DNA of 37,487 nucleotides, taken from contig JAJDYL010000221.1 in NCBI GenBank assembly GCA_022825195.1, forward strand, positions 1 to 37,487, given 5' to 3'. The translations under genes and the position numbers were made by a program. The notes under the pieces were generated by a model. That model saw only the letters and a program-made list of their open reading frames with translations. It had not been told where the DNA came from and made no database searches. This document shows positions 15,757 through 23,442 of the stretch, piece after piece. Position 1 is the first letter of the stretch, and the number at the start of each line of letters is the position of its first letter. The stretch is from Alphaproteobacteria bacterium. Lineage in GTDB: Bacteria > Pseudomonadota > Alphaproteobacteria > Bin95.

Positions 15757-16926
15757 TCAGATGACGCCCCGGGCATGCCAATCGGCAAGGGTCCGTTCGT
15801 CGATGCCGAGCGAGCGCCCGATTTCCAGCGAGTGTTCGCCGTACTCTGGAATCGCCAGGTTCGGCTGGGCCGGTTCGACGGCAAACTTGATCGGCGGCCC
15901 GATGTGCCGATTGCCCCGCTCATCGGTGAGCAGCATGCGCCGTTGGCGGGTGTGCGGGTCCTCGAAAGCGTCCTTCAGCGAGCGGACAAAAGCCCAGCAG
16001 CAGTCCACCGGATCCAAAAACGACTCCCAGTATGGGCGGGCATGCTCGGCGAACCTCTCCCTGAAGAAGCGCCGCAGGGGCTCCTGCTCCAGGCCCGGCT
16101 CGATTTCCGCATGGGGCATCAGGTCGAGGCGGCCAAAGGCCGACAGCAGGTTGCGCGCGAACTTGGCTTCGGAGCCGCCGAGCACTAGGAATTCGCCGTC
16201 GGCCGTCTCGTAGATGTGGTACATGGCCGCGCCCCCGAATGAGCGCATCGCCTTCGGTTCGGGATGCGCATCGTCGCCGAACACGGGTCCGGTGACGTTG
16301 GGCGTCCACGCCAGCAGCGCATCGTACATGGACAGGTCGATGTAGTCGCCGCGGCCGGTGCGCGCCCTGCCCAGCAACGCCATCAGAATCGCCGCTGCCG
16401 CCATGAGCGAGGCGGTGGCGTCCGCAGCCGGCATGTTGGGGGCGGCCGGCTTGCCGTCCTCCAGGCCGCGGTTGAGCGCCGCGATGCCGGCGAGCGCCTG
16501 CACGGTCAGGTCATGGGCCGGCTTGTCCCGCAGGGGACCGTCCTGGCCGAAGGCGGAGATCGAGCAGTACACCAAGCCGGGATTGATGTCGCTCAAGGTC
16601 GGGTAGTCGATGCCCAGCCGCTCGACGACCCCGGGCCGGAACGCCTCCACGAGCACGTCGGCGGTCCTGGCAAGTTCGCGGAACAGGCGCCGGCCGCCCT
16701 CGTCCTTGAGATTGACCTTGAGGCTGCGCTTGCCCCGGGCGATGTTGCGGAACCAGACCGACACGTCCTCGGCGTCGCGATGGCCGATCGCCCGGGTCGG
16801 CTCGCCGACGCCGTTGGCCGGCTCCACCATGATCACGTCGGCACCGTGGTCGGCCAGCATCATGGTCATGTGCGGTCCCGGCAGGAACGCGGACAGGTCG
16901 AGCACCCGGACGCCTTCAAGCTTCAT
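15757..16926 (-). CDS. CaiB/BaiF family (type III) CoA-transferase
   Basis: This is a 389-residue CoA-transferase. It begins with LEGVRVLDLSAFLPGPHMT, has RGKRSLKVNLK near 65-74, and the catalytic Asp139 in KPAHDLTVQALAG. These enzymes move CoA between carboxylic acids through an aspartyl-CoA thioester. ATG 16926 was chosen because the family always starts with this LxGxRVLDL strand. The gene follows the acyl-CoA dehydrogenase by 49 nt in the same operon. A second CaiB-type gene at 28939-30147 is only distantly similar, so the two probably use different acids. Confidence 0.92.
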   Translation of the reverse strand: MKLEGVRVLDLSAFLPGPHMTMMLADHGADVIMVEPANGVGEPTRAIGHRDAEDVSVWFRNIARGKRSLKVNLKDEGGRRLFRELARTADVLVEAFRPGVVERLGIDYPTLSDINPGLVYCSISAFGQDGPLRDKPAHDLTVQALAGIAALNRGLEDGKPAAPNMPAADATASLMAAAAILMALLGRARTGRGDYIDLSMYDALLAWTPNVTGPVFGDDAHPEPKAMRSFGGAAMYHIYETADGEFLVLGGSEAKFARNLLSAFGRLDLMPHAEIEPGLEQEPLRRFFRERFAEHARPYWESFLDPVDCCWAFVRSLKDAFEDPHTRQRRMLLTDERGNRHIGPPIKFAVEPAQPNLAIPEYGEHSLEIGRSLGIDERTLADWHARGVI

Positions 16927-16975
16927 GCTGAGGTTCGCTCCTCGTCCAGTTCCGCCAGCATCTAGATGGCCCGGC

Positions 16976-18169
16976 TCAGACCGGATTGCGGGCAACGAGC
17001 TGGCGGGCGATGATGATGCGCTGCATCTCGTTGGTGCCCTCGCCGATGCACATGAGCGGCGCGTCCCGGTAGAGCCGCTCCACCGGATACTCCTTGGAGT
17101 AGCCGTAGCCGCCGTAGATGCGCATAGCCTCCAGGGCGTTCTCCACGGCACTCTCCGAGGCGAAGTACTTGGCCATGCCCGCCTCCATGTCGCAGCGTTC
17201 GCCGGCGTCGTAGGCCCGGGCGGCATCCAAGGTGAGCAACTCCGCGGCCCGGGCGCGGGTCGCCATCTCGCCGAGCTTCAGTTGTATGGCCTGGTGCTGG
17301 CAGATCGGCTGGCCGAAGGTCTCCCGGGTCTGGGAGTAGGCGGTGGCTTCCTTCAGCGCCCGCCGGGCGATGCCCACGGAACGGGCCGCGACGTTGATGC
17401 GCCCGAGTTCCAGGCCACCGACCGCCATGTAGAAGCCCTTTCCGGGCTCGCCGCCGACCAGGTGCCGCCGGGCGTCCAGCCGGTAGTCGTCAAACACCAG
17501 TTCAGCCGAGTCAATTCCCTTGTAGCCCAGCTTCTCCAGCTTGCGCCCGGTCCTGAAGCCGGCGTGGGGCCGCCCCGTGTCGGAGTCGGCCTTGGGCGCG
17601 ATGAACATCGACATGCCCCTGCGGGGCGGCGTGGCGTCCGGGTCGGTCTTGACCAGGAGCGCCACGGCGCCGCCCTCGATCCCGTTGCTGATCCAGGTCT
17701 TCGTGCCGTTGATGACGTAGTCGCCGCCCTCGGCCTCCGCCCGGGTGCGGATGCCTTGCAGGTCGGTGCCCGCATTGGGCTCCGTAAGCGCCAGCGCGCC
17801 GCGGATCTCGCCAGTGACGAATCGGGGCAGCCAATACTCCTTTTGGAAGTCGGTGCCGTATTGCTCGACGATGCGCGCCATCATCAGGTGGGAGTTGAAG
17901 ATGCCGGAAAGCGACATCCACTCCTCGGAGATCAGGGCCACGATCTTGGCGTAGGTGGTCGCCGACAGGCCGAGCCCGCCGTGCTCCTCGGCGATGGTGG
18001 CGCCGAACAGCCCGAACTCACGCATTTGATCGACCAACGCCTGGGGATAGATGTCGTCGTGCTCAAGTTCCGCCGCGCAGGGCTTCACCTCATTGTCGAC
18101 CCACTTGGCGATGGCGTCGAGAATGGCCTGTTCGTCCGCTTCGCTGTAGGCGCGTGCTGCTTCACTCAT
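16976..18169 (-). CDS. Acyl-CoA dehydrogenase
   Basis: This is a 397-residue FAD enzyme that introduces an alpha-beta double bond into an acyl-CoA, passing electrons to ETF. It has LTEPNAGTDLQGIRT and TKTWISNG in the middle beta domain, QTRETFGQPI, and the catalytic Glu377 in IGEGTNEMQ, the position used by short and medium-chain dehydrogenases. The C-terminal helix domain ends with RIYGGYGYSKEYPVERLYRD. A GAGGA ribosome site precedes the ATG. It is the second gene of the operon, 79 bp downstream of the CE4-like gene, so a separate internal promoter is possible. Confidence 0.95.
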   Translation of the reverse strand: MSEAARAYSEADEQAILDAIAKWVDNEVKPCAAELEHDDIYPQALVDQMREFGLFGATIAEEHGGLGLSATTYAKIVALISEEWMSLSGIFNSHLMMARIVEQYGTDFQKEYWLPRFVTGEIRGALALTEPNAGTDLQGIRTRAEAEGGDYVINGTKTWISNGIEGGAVALLVKTDPDATPPRRGMSMFIAPKADSDTGRPHAGFRTGRKLEKLGYKGIDSAELVFDDYRLDARRHLVGGEPGKGFYMAVGGLELGRINVAARSVGIARRALKEATAYSQTRETFGQPICQHQAIQLKLGEMATRARAAELLTLDAARAYDAGERCDMEAGMAKYFASESAVENALEAMRIYGGYGYSKEYPVERLYRDAPLMCIGEGTNEMQRIIIARQLVARNPV

Positions 18170-18248
18170 GATGCGGTCCTCATATCAATTGGGGCGCGTT
18201 TCAACGATTCCCCACCGGGTCTGCGGGGCGGCTCGGCATCCAAGCCGC

Positions 18249-19136
18249 TCATGCCGGTGCCGGCACCGCGTCGGCGAAGGCGTTGGCGATCGCAAGCCGG
18301 GTCGCCACCCAAACGTCGCCGCGGCTTGAGACGTGGTCGAGAAACCGCTCCAGCGCGCCGATTCGGCCCGGTCGGCCAATGATGCGCAGGTGCAGCCCCA
18401 GGGACATCATGCGCGGCCCGTCCTCCGCCGCCTCCCGCGCCAGCCACTCGAAGGTGTCGATGGCGTAGGCCGCCCAGTCCCTGGGGCTGAGCGCAGGCGC
18501 GGTCCACATCTTCATGTCGTTGGTGTCGAGGGCGTAGGGCACCATCAGCAGCGGTTCCCGCCGGCCGCCGTCGCAGTCCACCATGGACCAGAACGGCATG
18601 TCGCCGGAGTAGTCGTCCATGTGGTAGGTGAAGCCCTGCTCGAGCAGCAGCCGTTGGGTGTTCTCCGTGTGCAGGAAGCGGGACAGCCACCCCGCCGGGC
18701 GCTGGCCCACGGTGCTCTCGATGGACTGCCAGGCATCGCGGATGAACCGGCGCTCCTCGTCCTCCTCCATCCGGTACTGGTGCACCCAGCGGTGGCCGTG
18801 GCAGGCGACCTCGCCGTCCGACGCCGCCAGTCGGCGGGCGAGTTCCGGGGCCCGCTCAAGCGCGAGCGCCGCGGCGGTGGCGGTGAACGGCAGCCCCCGC
18901 CTTTCGAGCAGGCCGAGAACGCGCGCAGCGCCCGCCTCGATGCCGTAACGGTAGTTGGACTCGTTGCCGTGGACGCGCACGGGCCGCCGGGGCACCGCGC
19001 CGATCTCGTCGACCGGCTCCGGCGCCGCATCGCCGTCACGCACGTTCATCTCGGCGCCCTCCTCGACGTTCACGACGATGGACAGCGCGAGCCGGCTGCC
19101 GTCGGGCCAGCTGAAGTCCGGCGGCACGCCGGTCAT
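18249..19136 (-). CDS. Polysaccharide-deacetylase family hydrolase (PuuE/allantoinase-like)
   Basis: This is a 295-residue CE4-fold protein. It carries SIVVNVEEGAEM (19-30), HGNESNYRYGIEAG, and EVACHGHRWVHQ with His113 and His115. Classical CE4 enzymes use Asp-His-His to hold a metal; here the first motif has Asn23 in V-V-N-V-E-E, as in the allantoinase PuuE and related ring-amide hydrolases recruited from this fold. The protein has no signal peptide, which fits a cytosolic amide, imide or ureide hydrolase rather than a cell-wall enzyme. It is the first gene of the seven-gene operon and lies 79 nt downstream of operator A. With the amidase it points to an amide-containing substrate. Confidence 0.85.
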   Translation of the reverse strand: MTGVPPDFSWPDGSRLALSIVVNVEEGAEMNVRDGDAAPEPVDEIGAVPRRPVRVHGNESNYRYGIEAGAARVLGLLERRGLPFTATAAALALERAPELARRLAASDGEVACHGHRWVHQYRMEEDEERRFIRDAWQSIESTVGQRPAGWLSRFLHTENTQRLLLEQGFTYHMDDYSGDMPFWSMVDCDGGRREPLLMVPYALDTNDMKMWTAPALSPRDWAAYAIDTFEWLAREAAEDGPRMMSLGLHLRIIGRPGRIGALERFLDHVSSRGDVWVATRLAIANAFADAVPAPA

Positions 19137-19214
19137 GAAGCCGTCCGTGGCGCTTGGTGCCGCAACAACCCGGTCATGGTAACGTGGGCCCGCCTTGATG
19201 CGTGTTAAAGACTC

Positions 19215-19236
19215 AATGATATATTAATATGTCATT
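19215..19236. promoter_or_regulatory. Operator A, 22-bp near-palindrome in a divergent promoter
   Basis: The sequence reads AATGATAT-ATTAAT-ATGTCATT. The halves are inverted copies with one mismatch, and 20 of 22 bases match the consensus of the four copies in the window. It lies between the CE4-like gene (start 19136) and the methyltransferase gene (start 19282) and is the only AT-rich stretch there, so it probably overlaps the -10 regions of both promoters. Confidence 0.75.
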
Positions 19237-19281
19237 TGTGCGAACTAGGCTGAATCCCCTGCTCCTCGACTAGGAGGCCCG

Positions 19282-20484
19282 ATGAACGACAACCGCTACG
19301 AAGGCCCGCCCGACTACCGGGCCGTGGGCGCGCACGGCGTCTTTCCGGAGACCACCCACGACCAAGTCGAACGCTACAACTTTCTCGCCCACCTCAACCG
19401 CCATCTGGCGGCGAGCGTCCTGCCGGGCGTGGCCAGGGCATACGAGGCGCGGGTGGCGCCGGCCTTCGCGGCCGAGCACGGGCGCGAGCCCCGCGACCGG
19501 AGGGAGGTTCGAAAGGCGCTGGCCTCCGAGCCGATCCACCAGGCCTGGAGCGCGCTGCGCCGCAACACCATGGAGATGCGACAGCAGGCCGGGCTGTCGG
19601 TCGTGCTGCCCCAGCTGGCCGCGCTCATGGAGAAGGCCGAACGCCTCACACCGCCGGACAGCCTGCAGCTCGATGAGGGGGTGCGGATGCCGGACTACCT
19701 CACCGCCGTGGACCACCACTGCATGCCCGGCAGCTACCACGCCGAGCGCGTTGCCGGCGACCTGAGCGCCGCCGCCAACTACGACTCGGGCATGTTCGTC
19801 ACCACGGGGGGGCTGCTTGGCCGCTTCACCGACGGCGGCGGGCGGGGGATGGTCGACTACTTGGGGCGGCACCACCCCGGCTTCCGGCCGCGCCGCATCC
19901 TCGACCTGGGGTGCGGGCTCGGCCACAACGTGCTGCCGATCGCGGAGGCCTTTCCGGAGGCCCAGGTGACCGCGGTTGACGTCGCCGCGCCGATGCTCCG
20001 CTACGGCGCGGCCCGGGCCGCGAGCCTCGGCATCGGCAACGTCACCTTCGTGCAGGCGGACTGCGCCGACCTGGACGCGTTCGGGGATACCAGCTTCGAT
20101 TGGATTCAGAGCACCATGTTCCTGCACGAAACGTCCGCCAAGGCGCTGCCGCGGATCATGGCGGAGTGCCGCCGGCTCATCGCGCCTGGCGGGCTGGTGA
20201 TCCACATCGAGCAACCCCAGTACGACGCGGAAATGCCGCCGTTTGAGCAGGCCATGCGGGACTGGGACGCGTTCAACAACAACGAGCCGTTCTGGACGAA
20301 GCTCCACGAGATCGACCTGGACCGGGTCATGCTGGACGCGGGCTTTGAGCCGGAGGAACTTCTCCACGGCGGCGTCGCGGCCGTCGTTGACACCAGCCTG
20401 TTCCCCGACGCGGCCGCCGATGAGGTCGAGGACTACGGGCGCAAGCCCGCCTGGCACATCACCGGCGCGCGGGCAGCGGTTTGA
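19282..20484 (+). CDS. SAM-dependent methyltransferase with long N-terminal region
   Basis: This is a 400-residue protein with a class I methyltransferase domain in its second half: motif I RRILDLGCGLGHNVLPIAEA (205-224), the acidic loop VTAVDVAAPML, ADCADLD, and WIQSTMFLHET. The first 200 residues match no family I recognise and are rich in charged and aromatic residues (HHCMPGSYHAER near 145-156). ATG 19282 has a strong AGGAGG ribosome site 7 nt upstream. The gene starts 45 nt after operator A and is followed by a small coiled-coil gene. The methyl acceptor is unknown. Confidence 0.85.
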   Translation: MNDNRYEGPPDYRAVGAHGVFPETTHDQVERYNFLAHLNRHLAASVLPGVARAYEARVAPAFAAEHGREPRDRREVRKALASEPIHQAWSALRRNTMEMRQQAGLSVVLPQLAALMEKAERLTPPDSLQLDEGVRMPDYLTAVDHHCMPGSYHAERVAGDLSAAANYDSGMFVTTGGLLGRFTDGGGRGMVDYLGRHHPGFRPRRILDLGCGLGHNVLPIAEAFPEAQVTAVDVAAPMLRYGAARAASLGIGNVTFVQADCADLDAFGDTSFDWIQSTMFLHETSAKALPRIMAECRRLIAPGGLVIHIEQPQYDAEMPPFEQAMRDWDAFNNNEPFWTKLHEIDLDRVMLDAGFEPEELLHGGVAAVVDTSLFPDAAADEVEDYGRKPAWHITGARAAV

Positions 20485-20512
20485 CGGGATCGGCCTGCGG
20501 GTGGACCGAGCG

Positions 20513-20893
20513 ATGAACAAGCCAGCCTCCGGCCCCGCAAGCCTCGACAGCATCGCCCTCTCCGGCGCCAAGGCCAAGGGCAAGCGGCCTTGGTTCCTAG
20601 CCGACCCGGACGTCGAGCGCGTGCTGTCCATCACGATGGCAGTCGCCGGCGAGCTGGCCGTGCTGCGCCAGCGCCTGGACACCATCGAGTCGCTCCTCGA
20701 GGAGCGCGGCAGCATCAGCCGGGCGGACATCGAGGCCTTCGCGCCGAGCCCCGCTCAGCAGGAGGCACGGGGCCGCTGGAACCAGGAGTACCTAGCCCGC
20801 ATCCTGCGCATTCTGCAGCAGGAGCAGGAAGCGCTTGAGCGCCCGGACGAGCCCACCTCCGAAGAGGCGGGCGAGCGCATCGGCGAAAAATAG
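20513..20893 (+). CDS. Small predicted coiled-coil protein, unknown function
   Basis: This is a 126-residue acidic, soluble protein. Residues 40-65 (VLSITMAVAGELAVLRQRLD and onward) and the C-terminal half (YLARILRILQQEQEALER) look like two amphipathic helices able to form a coiled coil. There is no signal peptide or known motif. It starts 28 nt after the methyltransferase stop; GTG 20501 in frame is an alternative start. Its stop codon lies inside the left arm of the 20891-20938 hairpin. It may be an accessory subunit of the methyltransferase, judged by position only. Confidence 0.65.
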   Translation: MNKPASGPASLDSIALSGAKAKGKRPWFLADPDVERVLSITMAVAGELAVLRQRLDTIESLLEERGSISRADIEAFAPSPAQQEARGRWNQEYLARILRILQQEQEALERPDEPTSEEAGERIGEK

Positions 20894-20938
20894 TGCTCCA
20901 TCATTCTGATAGTGACCCATCAGTGTGATGGAGCACTA
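20891..20938 (+). other. Perfect inverted repeat bridging two genes
   Basis: TAGTGCTCCATCA (20891-20903) and TGATGGAGCACTA (20926-20938) are exact inverse copies of 13 bp. Inside, CTGAT (20906-20910) pairs with ATCAG (20919-20923), leaving an 8-nt loop. The left arm contains the stop codon of the coiled-coil gene, and the right arm ends 6 nt before the next ATG. It would mask the ribosome site region of the reductase gene and could act as an attenuator, an RNA-processing site or a protein-binding site. It lacks a T-run. Confidence 0.6.
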
Positions 20939-20944
20939 GGTCCG

Positions 20945-21940
20945 ATGGTAAGCGCCAACGAGCAGGTCGTGCTGGCCGAGCGCCCCCAAGGCGTGCCGGT
21001 GCCGGGGGACTTCGGCGTGCGGCGCATCGGCGAGCCGCAGGGCGGGGGCCTGTTGTGCGAGACCCTCCACATCTCCTTGGACCCCTACCTGCGCGCACGC
21101 CTGAGCGGCCGGCACATCAGCGGGCCGATCGCGCCCGGCGAGCCGATGTCGAGCGAAATGGTGCTGCGCGCCTGCGAGGCGGGGGACGGCGTTCGCGAGG
21201 GCGATCTCCTGCGCGCTTTCGGACCCTGGCAGCGCCGCGTCCGCCTGCCGGCGGGCGCGTTGACGCCGATTCCCCAAGGCATCGATCCGCCGTCGCTTGC
21301 GCTGGGCGTGCTTGGCATGCCGGGGCTGACCGCCTACGCCGGCATTGAACGGCTGCTGCAGCCGTCGGAGGGCGACGTGCTGGTGGTATCGGCAGCCGCC
21401 GGTCCGGTCGGCGCCACGGTCGGCCAGCTTGCAAAGGCCCGCGGCGCGAGAACGGTCGGCATCGCCGGAAGCGAAGCCAAGTGCGCCTGGCTGCTCGGGG
21501 AGGCGGGCTTCGACGCCGCCATCAACTACAGGGCCACGCCGTTGCGCGATGCCCTGGATGCGGCCTGCCCCGACGGCATCGACCGGTACTTTGACAACGT
21601 GGGCGGCGATGTCCTGCAGGCCGTCATCGAGCGGCTGGCCCTCAATGCCCGGGTTGCGCTGTGCGGGTTGATGGACCAGTACAACTCCGAGAAGCCGCCG
21701 CCGGGGCCGAACCCCGCCCTCGTCATCGGGGCGCGGGCAACCCTTCGCGGCCTGGTCGTGTACGACCACGAGGACCTGCGCCCGCAAATGGAGTCGGAAC
21801 TGCAGCCCATGCTGCGGTCGGGACGGCTTGCGTTCAGGGAGGATGTCGCCAGCGGCTTGGAGGCGGCGCCGGCCGCATTCTGCCGACTCATGGCCGGACG
21901 GAACTTCGGCAAGGCCATCGTTCGGGTCGCAGCCGAGTAG
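20945..21940 (+). CDS. MDR-family NADP-dependent oxidoreductase (prostaglandin reductase/CurA type)
   Basis: This is a 331-residue zinc-independent medium-chain reductase. LDPYLRARLSG (near 48-58), GMPGLTAYAGIERLLQPSEG, and VVSAAAGPVGATVGQLAKARGAR (nucleotide-binding loop AAAGPVG) identify the leukotriene B4 12-hydroxydehydrogenase/CurA branch, followed by FDNVGGDVL and CGLMDQYN. Such enzymes reduce the C=C bond of enones with NADPH. ATG 20945 is preferred because upstream in-frame codons lie inside the inverted repeat. No clear ribosome site is visible. The gene is the last of the plus operon and ends at a hairpin shared with the aldehyde dehydrogenase gene. Confidence 0.9.
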   Translation: MVSANEQVVLAERPQGVPVPGDFGVRRIGEPQGGGLLCETLHISLDPYLRARLSGRHISGPIAPGEPMSSEMVLRACEAGDGVREGDLLRAFGPWQRRVRLPAGALTPIPQGIDPPSLALGVLGMPGLTAYAGIERLLQPSEGDVLVVSAAAGPVGATVGQLAKARGARTVGIAGSEAKCAWLLGEAGFDAAINYRATPLRDALDAACPDGIDRYFDNVGGDVLQAVIERLALNARVALCGLMDQYNSEKPPPGPNPALVIGARATLRGLVVYDHEDLRPQMESELQPMLRSGRLAFREDVASGLEAAPAAFCRLMAGRNFGKAIVRVAAE

Positions 21941-21950
21941 GGGCGAACGA

Positions 21951-21977
21951 AGCCCGGAGCGGAATCGGTTCCGGGCT
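21951..21977. terminator. Bidirectional hairpin between convergent genes
   Basis: AGCCCGGA (21951-21958) pairs perfectly with TCCGGGCT (21970-21977) around an 11-nt loop. It lies between the ends of the MDR reductase and the aldehyde dehydrogenase and overlaps the stop codon of the latter, so it could end both transcripts. Confidence 0.6.
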
Positions 21978-23400
21978 AGCCGTTCCCGGACTCCTCAAAG
22001 GCGTCGATCGGCAAAGGCGTGCCGGTCTGGACGAGCAACGCCTGCTTGCGCACGAAGCGCAGCAGGGCACTCGGCCCGGCCCGTGAGCGACCGAGGCCGG
22101 ATGCGCCGAACGACTCCTTCTCGACATCGCCGACCTCGGCGGTCAGTCCGCCGTCGTTGACGCTGACGGCGCCGGCCTTAAGCTGCCGGGCCACCGCCAG
22201 CGCATGGGACTCCTCCCCGAGCACGGCGGCCGACAGGCCGAACTCCGAGTCGTTCGCCAGCCGGACGGCCTCCCTGTCGTCGGCAAACGGCATGACCGGA
22301 ATGACCGGCCCGAAGGTCTCCTCGCGGAACAGCAGCATGCCGTGCCGCACGCCGCTAAGGACCACGGGGGCGCACCAGGCGCCGCGCTCCCCGCGCCGCA
22401 CGCCGCCGCAGTGCAGGGTGGCTCCCCCCGCTTCGGCATCCGCCAGCTGCTCCTGCACTCGGTCGGCCTGCGCCGGGTCAATGAAAGGGCCAAGGTGCCC
22501 GCCCTTCCGTTCCCCGTCGGTCAGCCGCACGGCCTTGGCCGCAGCCACCAGCCGTTGGACGAACCGCTTGTACAGGGCGTCGTGCACGTAGACCCGCTCG
22601 ATTGACTGGCAAGCCTGCCCGGTGGCCACCACGGACGCCCGCAAAGCGACTTGGACCGCCGTGTCGAGGTCCGCATCGGCCAGCACGACCAACGGATCCT
22701 TGCCCCCGAGCTCCAGAAAGGCGGGGATCAGGCGCCGGCCCGCCTGTGCGCCCACCTTGCGGCCGGTTGGGACGCTGCCCGTGAAGCAAACGGCATCCAC
22801 GTGCTCGACGATGGCGGCGCCCGTTTCCCCGGGGCCCAGCACGAACCGCAGGACCCGGGCCAGTTCGGGAACCGCTTCGACGGTCCGCGCCAGCGGCTCG
22901 ACGAACCGGGGCGTGACCTCGCTCGGCTTGGCGAGCACGGCGCAGCCCGCCGTCAGGGCCGGCACGGCGTCGATCATGACGAGCAGCAGCGGGAAGTTCC
23001 ACGGCCCGATCACGCCGACTACGCCGAGCGGCGTTAACTGGTGCTCGTAGCGGACGCTGGGCGCCACCTCGGAGAACCCGGACGACCGCGCACCCAGCAG
23101 TTCCGGCGCCTTGTCCGACCAGTAGCCGATGCGCCGCACGCTGCCTTCAAACTCCGCATGGGCCAGCGCGGTCCGGCCCGTGTCCTCGGCCAGCGCGGCG
23201 ACGATCTCGGCGCGGGCGCCCTCCAGCTGCCCTCGCCAGCGTCGCAGAACCTCCGTCCGCCCGGTCAGGCCGAGGGCGCTCCACTCGGCCTGGGCACCAG
23301 CAAGTTTTGCCGCCGCGACAGCGATTTCGTCGGGTGTCCGGGCTTCGGCCCGGTACGGCGCGCCGCCGCGCGGATGGGCCACCGTGAAGAAGTTAGTCAT
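21976..23400 (-). CDS. NAD(P)-dependent aldehyde dehydrogenase
   Basis: This is a 474-residue enzyme that oxidises an aldehyde to a carboxylic acid. The active site is complete: Asn135 in GPWNFPL, the base Glu230 in FLELGGKDP, and the nucleophile Cys264 in [12 protein letters not shown], with the cofactor loop [11 protein letters not shown] and [10 protein letters not shown] after it. ATG 23400 fits homologues, but operator B abuts it directly and a perfect TATAAT (23417-23412 on this strand) would place transcription only a few bases before the ATG. The mRNA may thus be leaderless. It stands alone, divergent from leuC. Confidence 0.93.
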   Translation of the reverse strand: MTNFFTVAHPRGGAPYRAEARTPDEIAVAAAKLAGAQAEWSALGLTGRTEVLRRWRGQLEGARAEIVAALAEDTGRTALAHAEFEGSVRRIGYWSDKAPELLGARSSGFSEVAPSVRYEHQLTPLGVVGVIGPWNFPLLLVMIDAVPALTAGCAVLAKPSEVTPRFVEPLARTVEAVPELARVLRFVLGPGETGAAIVEHVDAVCFTGSVPTGRKVGAQAGRRLIPAFLELGGKDPLVVLADADLDTAVQVALRASVVATGQACQSIERVYVHDALYKRFVQRLVAAAKAVRLTDGERKGGHLGPFIDPAQADRVQEQLADAEAGGATLHCGGVRRGERGAWCAPVVLSGVRHGMLLFREETFGPVIPVMPFADDREAVRLANDSEFGLSAAVLGEESHALAVARQLKAGAVSVNDGGLTAEVGDVEKESFGASGLGRSRAGPSALLRFVRKQALLVQTGTPLPIDAFEESGNG

Positions 23401-23422
23401 AATGACGTATCATTATATCTAA
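23401..23422. promoter_or_regulatory. Operator B, divergent promoter of aldh and leuC
   Basis: AATGACGT-ATCATT-ATATCTAA matches 16 of 22 consensus bases. It also contains a shifted palindrome with arms ATAATGA and TCATTAT (23399-23416). It fills half of the 42-bp gap between the two divergent start codons and includes a TATAAT on the minus strand (23417-23412). A bound repressor here would shut both genes. Confidence 0.6.
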
Positions 23423-23442
23423 TCCAGCCCGGTGATCCCTCG

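Noticed and set aside
16610..18382. 590-residue open frame antisense to the CoA-transferase and acyl-CoA dehydrogenase genes
   Set aside because: No domain or ribosome site; it runs across two intact genes and their gap.
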